A stretch of 64,000 nt of DNA, from positions 164,766 through 228,765 of the forward strand of contig NZ_FOKL01000008.1 of the NCBI RefSeq assembly GCF_900112025.1, read 5' to 3'. How positions within the stretch are numbered: position 1 is the stretch's first letter; every line of letters starts with the position of its first letter. The stretch comes from Janthinobacterium sp. 344. Lineage in GTDB: Bacteria > Pseudomonadota > Gammaproteobacteria > Burkholderiales > Burkholderiaceae_D. Of the stretch, positions 16,911 through 25,591 are shown piece by piece. The position numbers and the translations under genes were made by a program. Below the pieces are notes generated by a model. It ran no database searches. It was not told the DNA's origin and saw only the letters and a program-made list of their open reading frames with translations.

Positions 16911-16941
16911 CCGGGGTCAGACCCGCCGGGTCTGACCCCGG
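16911..16941. repeat. GGGGTCAGACCC palindrome, copy 1
   Basis: Perfect 14 bp inverted repeat (CCGGGGTCAGACCC and its complement) with a 3-base GCC loop, eight bases beyond the ppnN stop codon. A related, less perfect set lies at 33593-33638. It looks like a REP-type dispersed palindrome. Confidence 0.75.
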
Positions 16942-16949
16942 CAGTCAGC

Positions 16950-18320
16950 TTACTGCACAACCGTATAGCACGGCACATACGCCGTGCCCGCCAATTTCAT
17001 GCGGTGCTGCGCCACGAACGACGCCAGCAGCGCATCCATCGGGCCCATGATGGCCTTGTCGCCGTGGATCTCGAAGTTGCCGTGTTCCTCGATCGAGCGG
17101 ATGCCGTCGTCCTTGACGTTGCCGGCCACCACGCCCGAGAACGCGCGGCGCAGCTGGGCCGCCAGCAAGTGCGTGGGCTGGTTCTTGTGCAGGCTCAGGT
17201 TGCGCATGTTGTCATGCGTGGGGTGGAACGGCTTCTGGAATTCGTGGTCGATCTTCAAGAGCCAATTGAAGTAATACGCGTCGCTGTGCGCCTTGCGGAA
17301 TTCGCGCACCTGGCGGATGCCTTCGAGCATTTCGCGCGCCACCAGTTCCGGATCGTCAATGATGATCTTGTAGCGCTGCTGCGCTTCCGGGCCCAGGGTA
17401 TCGTGGATGAACTGGTTGATCTGCACGAAATACTCGCGCGACGTTTCCGGCCCCGTGAAGATCAGTGGGAACGGAATCTCGGCATTGTCCGGGTGCAGCA
17501 AGATGCCGAGGATATACAGGATCTCCTCGGCCGTGCCGGCGCCGCCGGGGAACACGACGATGCCGTGGCCCGCGCGCACGAAGGCCTCCAGGCGCTTTTC
17601 GATGTCCGGCATGATCACCAGGTCGTTGACGATGGGGTTCGGCGATTCGGCCGCGATGATGCCCGGCTCCGTGATGCCCAGGTAGCGGCCATTGTGCAGG
17701 CGCTGCTTGGCATGGCCGATGGTGGCGCCCTTCATGGGGCCCTTCATGGCGCCCGGGCCGCAGCCGGTGCAGATATCGAGGCCGCGCAAGCCCAGCTGGT
17801 AGCCCACTTCCTTCGAATAATTGTATTCGGCGCGGTTGATCGAATGGCCGCCCCAGCACACCACCAGGTTCGGGTTCAGCTGGGTTTGCAGCACATTGGC
17901 GTTGCGCAGGATGTGGAAGACGGCGTCCGTCACGCCTTCCGTGCTGTGCAAGTCGAATTTCGGATTGCCCGTGACTTCGTCGCTGACAAAGATGATGTCG
18001 CGCAGGACGGCGAACAGGTGTTCGTGGATGCCCTTGATCATCTTGCCGTCGACGAAGGCGATGGCCGGCGCGCCCTTGATGTCGAGCTTGATGCCACGCT
18101 CGCGCTGGATGATGGAAATCTCGAAGGATTGGTAGCGCTCAAGCAAGGCGCGCCCATCGTCGACGGTGCTGCCGCAATTCAAGACCGCCAGCGCGCAGCG
18201 GCGGAAAGTGCTGTACAGGCCGCCCTGGCTGGTATCGAGCAGTTTGTTGACTTCAGTCTTGGAGAGCACGTCCAGGCGGCCTTCCGGTGAAACCAGAGTA
18301 TCGATAACGTCGTGTTCCAT
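16950..18320 (-). CDS. ppnN: Pyrimidine/purine nucleotide 5'-monophosphate nucleosidase (LOG family)
   Basis: 456 residues. It aligns by eye over its whole length with Escherichia coli PpnN (formerly YgdH), for example 'LYSTFRRCALAVLNCGS', 'NLVVCWGGHSINRAEYNYSKEVGYQLGLR' and 'GIVVFPGGAGTAEEILYILGILLHP'. The P-G-G-x-G-T-x-x-E motif is the LOG/lysine-decarboxylase-like catalytic signature. PpnN splits nucleotide monophosphates into base and ribose-5-phosphate and is known in E. coli to be stimulated by (p)ppGpp. The start MEHDVIDTLVSPEGRLDVLS at 18320 matches the family N-terminus. The 49-residue in-frame upstream extension has no family resemblance and was dropped. Confidence 0.95.
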   Translation of the reverse strand: MEHDVIDTLVSPEGRLDVLSKTEVNKLLDTSQGGLYSTFRRCALAVLNCGSTVDDGRALLERYQSFEISIIQRERGIKLDIKGAPAIAFVDGKMIKGIHEHLFAVLRDIIFVSDEVTGNPKFDLHSTEGVTDAVFHILRNANVLQTQLNPNLVVCWGGHSINRAEYNYSKEVGYQLGLRGLDICTGCGPGAMKGPMKGATIGHAKQRLHNGRYLGITEPGIIAAESPNPIVNDLVIMPDIEKRLEAFVRAGHGIVVFPGGAGTAEEILYILGILLHPDNAEIPFPLIFTGPETSREYFVQINQFIHDTLGPEAQQRYKIIIDDPELVAREMLEGIRQVREFRKAHSDAYYFNWLLKIDHEFQKPFHPTHDNMRNLSLHKNQPTHLLAAQLRRAFSGVVAGNVKDDGIRSIEEHGNFEIHGDKAIMGPMDALLASFVAQHRMKLAGTAYVPCYTVVQ

Positions 18321-18633
18321 AATGCGAAAAATCCCTTTAAAAATCGATCCTCGAATGTCTTGCAGCACCAATATACGACAAGTCAGGCAAGTTGTGCTGT
18401 AGCGCCGCAAAATCGCCTCCGCCCTCCCCCGGGCCGCAAACCGGTTTGACCAATATGAAACAGTCATTCTTGCTAATGCGAATGGAAACCTTCGCTCAGC
18501 GCAATTTGTAGATTAGAATGCCAGCCTATTGGAATTCCCGTGTGGTCGGTTCTTCATGAGAGTGCCCACAGCCCGGCAGGCTTCCATAAGTTTGTTTTAT
18601 CGATTGACTATAATAATTTTCAGGAGGAACCGC
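18321..18633. other. Divergent intergenic region ppnN / peptide transporter
   Basis: About 313 bp with no gene. It carries the divergent promoters of ppnN (minus) and the POT transporter (plus). A perfect TATAAT lies at 18609-18614, only 8 bases before the AGGAGG ribosome site (18622-18627). That is too close for a normal leader unless transcription starts within the ribosome site, so the true promoter is unclear. Confidence 0.4.
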
Positions 18634-20139
18634 ATGAGCGGTGCGACTACGCCCAACAAGGAAGCCGTTATTCCCGAGTTCAAGCAGATTATGGGCCATC
18701 CAAGCCCATTGTGGATGTTGTTCATGACTGAATTCTGGGAACGCTTCGCGTTCTACGGAGTTCGCTGGGCGCTGGTACTGTACATCGTGGCCCAGTTCCA
18801 CGCTGGCGACGGTTCGGGACAGGCAGCGGCCAACCTGACCTACGGTTCCTTCCTCGCGCTGGTGTATGCCGGCGCCCTGTTCGGCGGCTACCTCGCCGAC
18901 CGCATCATCGGCTACCAGCGTTCCATCCTGCTGGGCGCCGTCTTCATGGCCGCCGGCCTGTTCTGCATCTCGGTGCCGAACCAGGACATCTTCAACCTGG
19001 GCCTGGCCACCATGATCGTCGGTAACGGCATGTTCAAGCCGAACATCTCGACCATGGTCGGCAAGCTGTACACGGCCGCCGATCCGCGCCGCGACAGTGG
19101 CTTCACGATCTTCTACATGGGTATCAACATGGGCGCCATGGTCGCGCCCGTCTTCACCCAGTGGCTGGCCGAGTCGATCTTCGGCACCAGCGCCATGCCT
19201 TCGTACAAGATGGTCTTCATGGCCTCCGGCTTCGGCATGCTGATCAGCCTGGTATGGTTCGCCATCGGCCGCCGCGCCCTGAAGGGCATCGGCGCACCGG
19301 AAGCCGGCTCCGGCAATCCGATGCGCGTCGTCTGGGTCGCCCTGGGCTGCCTGTGCGTGATCCCGTTGATGTACTTCCTGCTGACGGTCGGCGCTGAAAA
19401 GCTGCAAATCGTCCTGACCGTGCTGTTCATCGGCCTGGCCGTGATGCTGATGGTCGAAGGTATCCGCAACGGCAAGGTGGCGCGCGACCGCGTCATCGCC
19501 ATGCTGCTGATCTTCGTCTTCAACATCCTGTTCTGGATGTTCTTCGAACAGGCTGGCAGCTCGTTTACCTTCCTGGCGGACAAGATCGTCAACCGCGACC
19601 TGGGCTTCTGGATCTTCCCGACCGCCTACTTCCAGACCGTCAACTCGGTGGCCATCATCGTTTTCGCGCCGATCATCGCCGCCATCTGGGTCTTCCTGGC
19701 GCGCCACAACGTCAATCCATCGATCCCGCGCAAATTCGGCCTGGGCCTGCTGGGCAACGCCCTGGCCTTCGGCTTGCTGATCTTTGCACTGTCGAGCCTG
19801 GTTGGCGCCGACAACAAGATCCCGTTCTGGACCCTGACCACCGTCTACGTGCTGCAATCGATCGGCGAACTGTGCCTGTCGCCTATCGGCCTGTCGATGG
19901 TCACCAAGCTGGCGCCGGTACGCCTGGTCGGCATGGGCATGGGCGGCTGGTTCCTGTCCACCGGTATCGGCAACAATCTGTCGGGCATCTTCGCCAGCTA
20001 CGTCAGCGGCGAAAGCGGCATGTCGGTGCAATCGGCCCTGTCCGGCTACACCTTCGGCTTCTGGTCCCTGCTGGGCGCCGGTGTCGTGCTGTTCCTGATC
20101 GCACCGCTGATCAACAAACTGATGCACGGCGTGAAGTAA
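18634..20139 (+). CDS. Proton-dependent oligopeptide transporter, POT/PTR2 family (MFS)
   Basis: 501 residues and about 14 predicted transmembrane helices, as expected for bacterial POT carriers. Family motifs include 'MTEFWERFAFYGVRWALVLYI', containing E-x-x-E-R-F-x-Y-Y-G with the second aromatic changed, then 'GALFGGYLADRIIGYQRSILLGAV' and 'TVYVLQSIGELCLSPIGLSMVTKLAP' (the G-E-L-x-x-x-P-x-G signature). It imports di- and tripeptides with protons across the inner membrane. The start is fixed by AGGAGG at 18622-18627 six bases before the ATG. It is transcribed alone and ends at a strong terminator. In the usual E-x-x-E-R-F motif the first Glu is proton-linked; here E-F-W-E-R-F is intact. Confidence 0.93.
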   Translation: MSGATTPNKEAVIPEFKQIMGHPSPLWMLFMTEFWERFAFYGVRWALVLYIVAQFHAGDGSGQAAANLTYGSFLALVYAGALFGGYLADRIIGYQRSILLGAVFMAAGLFCISVPNQDIFNLGLATMIVGNGMFKPNISTMVGKLYTAADPRRDSGFTIFYMGINMGAMVAPVFTQWLAESIFGTSAMPSYKMVFMASGFGMLISLVWFAIGRRALKGIGAPEAGSGNPMRVVWVALGCLCVIPLMYFLLTVGAEKLQIVLTVLFIGLAVMLMVEGIRNGKVARDRVIAMLLIFVFNILFWMFFEQAGSSFTFLADKIVNRDLGFWIFPTAYFQTVNSVAIIVFAPIIAAIWVFLARHNVNPSIPRKFGLGLLGNALAFGLLIFALSSLVGADNKIPFWTLTTVYVLQSIGELCLSPIGLSMVTKLAPVRLVGMGMGGWFLSTGIGNNLSGIFASYVSGESGMSVQSALSGYTFGFWSLLGAGVVLFLIAPLINKLMHGVK

Positions 20140-20158
20140 GCGTCTTGTGGTAGACCAC

Positions 20159-20185
20159 AACGGCGGCCTGCGGGCCGCCGTTTTT
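20159..20185 (+). terminator. Rho-independent terminator after the POT transporter
   Basis: AACGGCGGCC/GGCCGCCGTT stem (10 bp, perfect), TGCG loop, then a T-run at 20181-20185. It lies 20 bp after the transporter stop codon. Confidence 0.9.
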
Positions 20186-20270
20186 CATTCCGGCGCCGGT
20201 GCTTGCCTTGGCGGGCGGTACAATACGGCCAGGGCCACCGGCCACACGACCAACCTATACAAAGAATCCC

Positions 20271-20948
20271 ATGTCCAGCATCTCCACCACCTCGCCCCTC
20301 TCCGACGACGAATACGCCGAACTCGACACCCTGCTGGCCGCACCCGCCCTGGAGGGGCGCGCCATGGACGTGTCGATGCTGGAAGGATTTCTGACGGCCG
20401 TCGCGCTGAGCCCGAAACAGATCACGCCCGAGCAGTGGCTGCCGTGGGTGTGGGACAAGGCCGCCGGCAGCGCGGCAGCCGCGCCAGGCGCGGACAGCGA
20501 GCGGGCCGCCAGCCTGGCGCAGCGCCACCACGCCTACATGGTCGAATGGCTGGCAAAAGACCCGGACAGCTTCGAGCCGATCTACGAATGCGGCCCCGAA
20601 TGGAGCGTGCCCGCCTGGTGCGCCGGCTTCCTGCTGGGCACCACCCTGGACAAGCCCCAGTGGGCGGCCCTGGCCGTCAGCCACCCGGAGTACCTGGCGC
20701 CGTTCCAGCACCTGGCCACGGCCAGCGAACTCGATGACGAAGCGGCCGAAACGGCCATGGACGGCGTCACGCCGTCCGTCATCGCCATCAACGCGGCCTG
20801 GGCGCGCCAGCGCCACCTGAAACAAAGCCAGCCCGGCGCCACGGTGCTGCGCGAACTGCCGAAGACGGGCCGCAACGACCCGTGCCACTGCGGCAGCGGC
20901 AAGAAGTACAAGAAATGCTGCGCCGACGCCGATAGCGCGGCCGGCTAA
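20271..20948 (+). CDS. YecA/UPF0149 family protein with C-terminal SEC-C zinc motif
   Basis: 225 residues. The N-terminal part, '[39 protein letters not shown]', matches the UPF0149/YecA fold (x-M-x-x-x-x-L-D-G-F-L-x-A). The C-terminus '[19 protein letters not shown]' is a SEC-C motif (C-x-C...C-C), which binds zinc and in SecA and YecA contacts SecB or the ribosome. YecA homologues are linked to protein export or quality control. The ATG at 20271 was chosen because the family begins here. Three further genes follow closely (12 bp to the next). Confidence 0.88.
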   Translation: MSSISTTSPLSDDEYAELDTLLAAPALEGRAMDVSMLEGFLTAVALSPKQITPEQWLPWVWDKAAGSAAAAPGADSERAASLAQRHHAYMVEWLAKDPDSFEPIYECGPEWSVPAWCAGFLLGTTLDKPQWAALAVSHPEYLAPFQHLATASELDDEAAETAMDGVTPSVIAINAAWARQRHLKQSQPGATVLRELPKTGRNDPCHCGSGKKYKKCCADADSAAG

Positions 20949-20960
20949 GGACCTCTTTCC

Positions 20961-22664
20961 TTGCTCCAGCTGCTGACGGCCCTGCTGCGCTTCGTGCTGC
21001 GCCACGCGCTGCAGTTCGCGCTGTTCATCGTCATCCTGCTGGCCGGACGCCTGCTGCTGGCCGAATGGCGCGCCTACAGCGCCGGCAGCGACGCCGTGGC
21101 CGCGCTGCGCCAGGCCACCGTGGCGGCGGACCAGCATGGCGCCAGCCTGGCCGGGACGGCCACGGCGAGGGTGAACGCCTTGCGCCACGCCTCGCACGCG
21201 GCCATCGCGGCGCGCCTGGCGCAAGTGCAGGCGCAACTGACGGCCCTGCGCGCGCGGCGGCAGCCTTCGCTGTTCACCCTGCCCCTGCCCGATGCCGATG
21301 CGCTGGCCCGTCACGCGCAAGACGAAGCCACGCGCCGCGTGGAGATCGAAGTGCTGGCGCAGGAAGCGCGCTATCTGCTGGCCCTGCAGGCGGTGCTGAA
21401 TGCCGACGATGCGCGCCAGACCCTGGCCCGCCTGCACGCGCAACATGTGCAGGCGTATGCGGCGCTGCAGGAGAATGTCCGCCAGCGCCAGCTGCTCGCA
21501 GCGCAGCATCCGCTGGCGGCGCACCTGCCCGGCAGCGACGCCTACGCGCAGATGGCGCGCCTGGAAGCGGAAGGCAGGCGCCTGCGCGAGAGCAACCAGC
21601 AAGCGTACAACGCCTGGCTGGCGCAGCGCGCGCGCACCAGCGACGCCACGCACACCGCACGCCCCGCGCCATTCTCCATCGACGAGCAAGGCTTGGCCAA
21701 CGCCCTGGCGCCCGTCCAACAGGCCATCGCGGCCGGCGAGGCGCAGCTGGCGCGCAACTGGATCGGCCGCTGGCGCGCTCCCGTCATGGACGTGGCGCCC
21801 ACGGCCGCCCTGCTGGTGCTGTCGGCCATCGCGCTGCCCGCCGCCATCAAGGCCTTCTTTTACTTCGTGCTGGCGCCCATCGCGGCGCGAGTCAAGCCGC
21901 TGTCGATCGCGCGCGAGCTGCAGGTCGCGGGCAGCACCCTGCCCCTGCCGCCGCATGGCGAATCGCGCATTTCCGCCGTGTCGCAGGCGCTGCAGCTGCA
22001 GCCCGGCCAGCGCATGCTGATCCATCCCGAATACCTGCAATCGTCGCCCGTCAGCACGCACAAGCGCACGCAGTGGCTGCTGGACTGGAGCTTCCCGTTC
22101 ACCAGCCTGGCCGCCGGCATGGTGGCGCTGACGCGCCTGCACAGCGGCGCACCGGCGTGCGTGACGATTTCCGCCAGCGACGATCCGCTGATGGAAATCG
22201 CCGTCGTCCGGCTGCCCGCCGGCGGCGCCCTGGTGTTCCAGCCACGGGGCCTGGTCGGCCTGATCCTGGACGCGGGCCAGCCGCTGGCGATGTCCAGCCA
22301 CTGGCGCCTGGGCAGCCTGCACGCCTGGCTCACCCTGCAGTTGCGCTTCATCGTCTTTCGCGGCCCCGCCACCCTGATCGTGCGCGGCTGCCGCGGCGTG
22401 CGCCTGGAACGCGCGGGCCAGGGCCGCAGCATCAGCCAGTCCGCCACATTGGGGTTCACCACCGACGTGCTGTACTCGACCCTGCGCAGCGAGACCTTCA
22501 TCCCGTACCTGCGCGGCCAGCAAGCCTTGCTCAACGACCGTTTCGACGGCGACAACGGCGTCTACCTGTACGAAGAAACCCCGCGCCACGGCAAGCAGCC
22601 GGGCAAGGCGGGCAGCTGGTTCGAGGGATTTACCGACGCGATCTTGAAAGTGTTCGGCATCTAG
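20961..22664 (+). CDS. Membrane-anchored protein of unknown function with possible AIM24-like C-terminal domain
   Basis: 567 residues from a TTG start 12 bp after the YecA stop; AAGGA at 20947-20951 serves as ribosome site. Transmembrane helix 1 is at about residues 12-31. A long Ala/Gln/Arg-rich coiled-coil region spans 40-255. A second hydrophobic span is at about 275-305 ('VAPTAALLVLSAIALPAAIKAFFYFVLAPIAARV'). A beta-rich C-terminal domain covers 310-550, where 'PLMEIAVVRLPAGGALVFQPRGLVGL' and 'FIVFRGPATLIVRGCRGVRLE' recall the AIM24/TIGR00266 fold. That resemblance is by eye only. A periplasmic coiled coil held between two membrane spans with a cytoplasmic C-terminal domain is one possible topology. 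Function unknown. Confidence 0.7.
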   Translation: MLQLLTALLRFVLRHALQFALFIVILLAGRLLLAEWRAYSAGSDAVAALRQATVAADQHGASLAGTATARVNALRHASHAAIAARLAQVQAQLTALRARRQPSLFTLPLPDADALARHAQDEATRRVEIEVLAQEARYLLALQAVLNADDARQTLARLHAQHVQAYAALQENVRQRQLLAAQHPLAAHLPGSDAYAQMARLEAEGRRLRESNQQAYNAWLAQRARTSDATHTARPAPFSIDEQGLANALAPVQQAIAAGEAQLARNWIGRWRAPVMDVAPTAALLVLSAIALPAAIKAFFYFVLAPIAARVKPLSIARELQVAGSTLPLPPHGESRISAVSQALQLQPGQRMLIHPEYLQSSPVSTHKRTQWLLDWSFPFTSLAAGMVALTRLHSGAPACVTISASDDPLMEIAVVRLPAGGALVFQPRGLVGLILDAGQPLAMSSHWRLGSLHAWLTLQLRFIVFRGPATLIVRGCRGVRLERAGQGRSISQSATLGFTTDVLYSTLRSETFIPYLRGQQALLNDRFDGDNGVYLYEETPRHGKQPGKAGSWFEGFTDAILKVFGI

Positions 22665-22677
22665 CCGAAGAGACCAT

Positions 22678-23061
22678 ATGCACGACTTCCTGTTTGCCGA
22701 TTTCCTCGAGGACCAGGCCACGTATGCGGCACTGCAGGCGTACTGGCAAACGCGCCTGGCCTTCCTCGACGGCCGGTGCGCGCCATATCTGCGCACCAGC
22801 TTTGCCAACGGCCAGCCGTTTTATGACGGCAATCCCATCGTCAACCTGGCCGACCGGCACGCCGGCAAGGCGGCGCGCATCGTGCAGCACTGTCCGCGTG
22901 AACATGGCCATGGCTACACGAGCTTCGAGCAAGCCATCGAACTGGCCGGCGACGACGGCCAGCATCGCCCGGCGCGGGAAAAAATCATCGTGCTGACCTT
23001 GACGCAGGACACGGCGCAGCGCGCCGAGGCGGAACTGCGGGCGTGGTTCGCGCCGGCGTAG
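22678..23061 (+). CDS. Small conserved hypothetical protein
   Basis: 127 residues with no signal peptide or membrane segment; I do not recognise the family. It is acidic to neutral and rich in aromatic residues in the first half (DFLFADFLED...YWQTRLAFLDG), with 'NPIVNLADRHAGKAARIVQH' in the middle. It begins 13 bp after the large membrane protein and shares its strand, with AAGAGA upstream of the ATG, so it is probably the third gene of the YecA-led unit. Coding is supported by the tight packing and by the strong third-position GC bias in this frame. Confidence 0.6.
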   Translation: MHDFLFADFLEDQATYAALQAYWQTRLAFLDGRCAPYLRTSFANGQPFYDGNPIVNLADRHAGKAARIVQHCPREHGHGYTSFEQAIELAGDDGQHRPAREKIIVLTLTQDTAQRAEAELRAWFAPA

Positions 23062-23069
23062 GAGGCCTG

Positions 23070-23297
23070 CTACGCCGCGACCGAATGCGACACCACCAGC
23101 CACTCGCCCGGCTGCAGGTTCGTCGCCGCCTCGCGCGTGGCCAGCACGCTGTCGGGGTCAAGGTCGGAGCGGTTCAACTTGTAGGAATAGGCGAAATCAT
23201 CGGCATCGAATGCCTGCCCCGCCTTGACATAGTATTTGTAGCCGACAAAGGCGTCGGGATCGGTGACGACCGAATATTCAAGCGTGACGCTGTTCAT
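23070..23297 (-). CDS. Small hypothetical protein
   Basis: 75 residues from ATG 23297 (MNSVTLEYSVVTDPDAFVGYKYYVKAGQ...). An in-frame ATG at 23330 would add 11 residues, with no ribosome site for either start. The composition is protein-like: alternating hydrophobic/aromatic beta-strand pattern, low Arg/Ala bias compared with spurious frames here, and the phrase 'LQPGEWLVVSHSVAA' at the end. No family is recognised. It lies convergent to the previous gene (8 bp between stops). The function is unknown and the start is uncertain. Confidence 0.5.
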   Translation of the reverse strand: MNSVTLEYSVVTDPDAFVGYKYYVKAGQAFDADDFAYSYKLNRSDLDPDSVLATREAATNLQPGEWLVVSHSVAA

Positions 23298-23453
23298 GGC
23301 GGGCCCCGTCGATGGTGGTGAGGTGGCCATTATGCGTCATTTCGCGCAGCCGCGACGCGGCGATGGCACCGTGCCGGCGCTTGCGGCAGGTCAATGGCCG
23401 CGCTGGCTGGCAGCGCTACAGTAGCCTGGGCCAACCAACACGCCACCGCCGCC

Positions 23454-24635
23454 ATGCGCACCCTCCTCGCAACGATCAGGAAAACCTTCACCCGACCCGC
23501 CAGGCTGTCGCCAGCGGCGCGCGGCGAACGCCGCGCGGACCGGCGCGGCCTGCCGGCGTGCGATCCCGGTCCCGCCGCCGTCATCGACGCCTGCACCGCC
23601 TGGCTATGCGCGGCGCAAGACCATTCAGCGTCGGCGGACGGCGGCGTGGCGCGCGACTACAGCCTGCAAACGGGATGGTCCAGTTCCTATCCCGAGACCA
23701 CGGGCTACATCATCCCCACCATGATCGCGCTGGCGCAGCGCACGGGCAACGCCGCGCTGCATGGGCGCGCGCGCCGCATGCTCGACTGGTGCGTGGCGAT
23801 CCAGTTCCCGGAGGGCGGCTTCCAGGGCGGGAAGATCGATTCCACGCCGCGCGTGCCCGTCACCTTCAATACGGGCCAGATTTTGCTGGGCCTGGCCGCC
23901 GGCGTGGCGGCCTATGGCGCGGCGTATGCGGACGCCATGCACCGCGCGGCATCATGGCTGCGCGACACCCAGGATGCGGATGGCTGCTGGCGCCGGCATC
24001 CGACGCCGTTTGCCAGGGCTGGCGACAAGGCCTATGAAACGCATGTCGCCTGGGGCCTGTTCGAGGCGGACCGCATCGCGCCGGGCCATGGCTATGGCGC
24101 GGCCGGCTTGCGCCAGGTCGCCTGGGCACTCGGCAAGCAGCAGCCGAACGGCTGGTTCGCCGCAAACTGCCTGGACGATCCCGCCCTGCCCCTGAGCCAC
24201 ACCATCGGCTATGCCTTGCGCGGCGTGATCGAGGCGTACCGCTTTGCGGAGCGCGCCGACCTGCTGGAAGCCGCCGTGCGCACCGGCGCCAGTATCGCCG
24301 CAGCCACGGCGGCCGATGGCTACCTGCCCGGCCGCCTGGGCCCGGACTTCCGGTCGGGCGCCGATTACGCCTGCCTCACCGGCTCCGCGCAAAACGCGCA
24401 CTGCCTGTTCCTGCTGTACCAGCTGACGGGCGAGCGGCACTACCTCGACGCGGCGCGCCGCCTGAATAGTTACGTGCGGCGCACGATCAGCATCGACGGT
24501 CAGCCACACGCGCGCGGCGGCGTCAAGGGCTCGTTTCCCGTCGATGGCGATTACGGCCAATGGGCTTACCTGAACTGGGCCGCCAAGTTCTGCATCGACG
24601 CCAACCTGCTGGAACTGGAAACGAGCGATGCTTGA
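23454..24635 (+). CDS. VpsJ-like (alpha/alpha)-toroid protein, polysaccharide-associated
   Basis: 393 residues. Repeated helical-hairpin signatures, such as 'WSSSYPETTGYIIPTMIALAQRTGN', 'EGGFQGGKIDSTPRVPVTFNTGQILLGLAAG' and 'DGDYGQWAYLNWAAKFCIDANL', resemble proteins annotated as polysaccharide biosynthesis protein VpsJ and other six-hairpin glycan-active or terpenoid-cyclase-like toroids. No cyclase DxDD motif is visible. The name rests on remembered family style, not a search. The ATG at 23454 was preferred to upstream in-frame starts because the conserved part begins only near residue 60 either way. Its stop overlaps the next gene's start by 8 bp, so the two are co-translated. Confidence 0.7.
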   Translation: MRTLLATIRKTFTRPARLSPAARGERRADRRGLPACDPGPAAVIDACTAWLCAAQDHSASADGGVARDYSLQTGWSSSYPETTGYIIPTMIALAQRTGNAALHGRARRMLDWCVAIQFPEGGFQGGKIDSTPRVPVTFNTGQILLGLAAGVAAYGAAYADAMHRAASWLRDTQDADGCWRRHPTPFARAGDKAYETHVAWGLFEADRIAPGHGYGAAGLRQVAWALGKQQPNGWFAANCLDDPALPLSHTIGYALRGVIEAYRFAERADLLEAAVRTGASIAAATAADGYLPGRLGPDFRSGADYACLTGSAQNAHCLFLLYQLTGERHYLDAARRLNSYVRRTISIDGQPHARGGVKGSFPVDGDYGQWAYLNWAAKFCIDANLLELETSDA

Positions 24636-25575
24636 CCGGGCCAGGCGCATCGCCCGCGCCGCACTGGAAACCTGGCGCCGTGCCGCCAGCGCCCAGGCCA
24701 TGCGCCAGGACGCGCGCCATGTGACGCGCGCCGAACTGTCGGCAGGCCTGGCGCGGCTCGGCGTGGCGCCCGGCGACACCCTGTTCGTCCACTCGTCGCT
24801 GAAAAGCCTGGGCTATGTCGAGGGCGGCCCCTTGGCCGTGATCGGCGCCCTGCAGGATGCCGTCGGCCCGCAAGGCACCCTGCTGCTGCCCACCTACTAC
24901 CTGCCCGGCGGCAGCGTGCGCGCCACCTGCGCCATGCGCGGCTATGTGTTCGACCCGCGCCGCCACGGCACGCACATGGGGCGCCTGCCCGAAGCGTTCC
25001 TGGCCAGCGGCGCCATTCACCGCAGTGTCCATCCCACCCATTCCGTGTCAGCCTGGGGCCGGCATGCGGCCTGGCTCACGGAAGGCCACCACCGCGCGCC
25101 GTCGATCTTCGGCGCCGGCTCGCCGTGGCAGCGCTGCATTGGCTGCGACCAGGCGAAAGTGCTGGGCCTGGGCATCTCCATGGGGCCGGTGACGTTTTAT
25201 CACGCGCTGGAAGACGCCATGGGCGACGCCTTCCCCGTGCCTGTCTGGGAACACGATACCAAGCTGCTGGCCTGCCGCGACCACGGCGGCCAGCGCTGGG
25301 AGGTGCCCGTGCGGCCCTTCGATCCGCTGGTCGCGCAGCGCCGCATCGACCACCCGGACCGGGACGACTTGCGAGATTATTTTGCGCGCGAATTCGACGC
25401 CGCCGGCCTGCGCAGCAGCGGACAAGTGGGCGAGGCGCCATCGTGGCTGATACCGGCGCAGGCGTTTTATGACCACCTACGGCGGCTGGCGGCCGAGGAC
25501 GTGACGATCTATGCCACGGCGGCGCAGCTGGCGGCGCGGCCCGTCGCGCACGGCCCTGTGCGGCACGGGCGGTGA
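24628..25575 (+). CDS. AAC(3)-family N-acetyltransferase (antibiotic_NAT fold), probably sugar/polysaccharide modifying
   Basis: 315 residues. The fold is that of aminoglycoside 3-N-acetyltransferases: 'GVAPGDTLFVHSSLKSLGYVEGG', 'GTLLLPTYYLPGGSVR', 'MGRLPEAFLASGAIHRSVHPTHSVSAWG' (the R-S-x-H-P-T-H-S-V catalytic region), and 'FGAGSPWQRCIGCDQAKVLGLGI'. Members outside resistance plasmids act on other amines and are common in exopolysaccharide clusters. Here the 8 bp overlap with a VpsJ-like gene and the convergent heparinase-like lyase point to glycan amino-sugar acetylation, not drug resistance. This is inferred from context. The enzyme would be cytoplasmic and use acetyl-CoA. Confidence 0.83.
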   Translation: MLDRARRIARAALETWRRAASAQAMRQDARHVTRAELSAGLARLGVAPGDTLFVHSSLKSLGYVEGGPLAVIGALQDAVGPQGTLLLPTYYLPGGSVRATCAMRGYVFDPRRHGTHMGRLPEAFLASGAIHRSVHPTHSVSAWGRHAAWLTEGHHRAPSIFGAGSPWQRCIGCDQAKVLGLGISMGPVTFYHALEDAMGDAFPVPVWEHDTKLLACRDHGGQRWEVPVRPFDPLVAQRRIDHPDRDDLRDYFAREFDAAGLRSSGQVGEAPSWLIPAQAFYDHLRRLAAEDVTIYATAAQLAARPVAHGPVRHGR

Positions 25576-25591
25576 GGCGGCGGTACGCCGG

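Noticed and set aside
18526..20160. Long open frame (about 540 codons) antisense to the POT transporter
   Set aside because: High-GC antisense shadow: His/Gln/Asp-rich, no family resemblance, and the plus-strand frame is an obvious transporter.
20046..22808. 920-codon open frame antisense to the YecA operon
   Set aside because: It spans several real genes and a terminator on the other strand and has shadow-like composition.
24628..25575. Aminoglycoside resistance gene
   Set aside because: The fold is AAC(3), but the context is a polysaccharide-type gene pair, so calling resistance would be unsupported.
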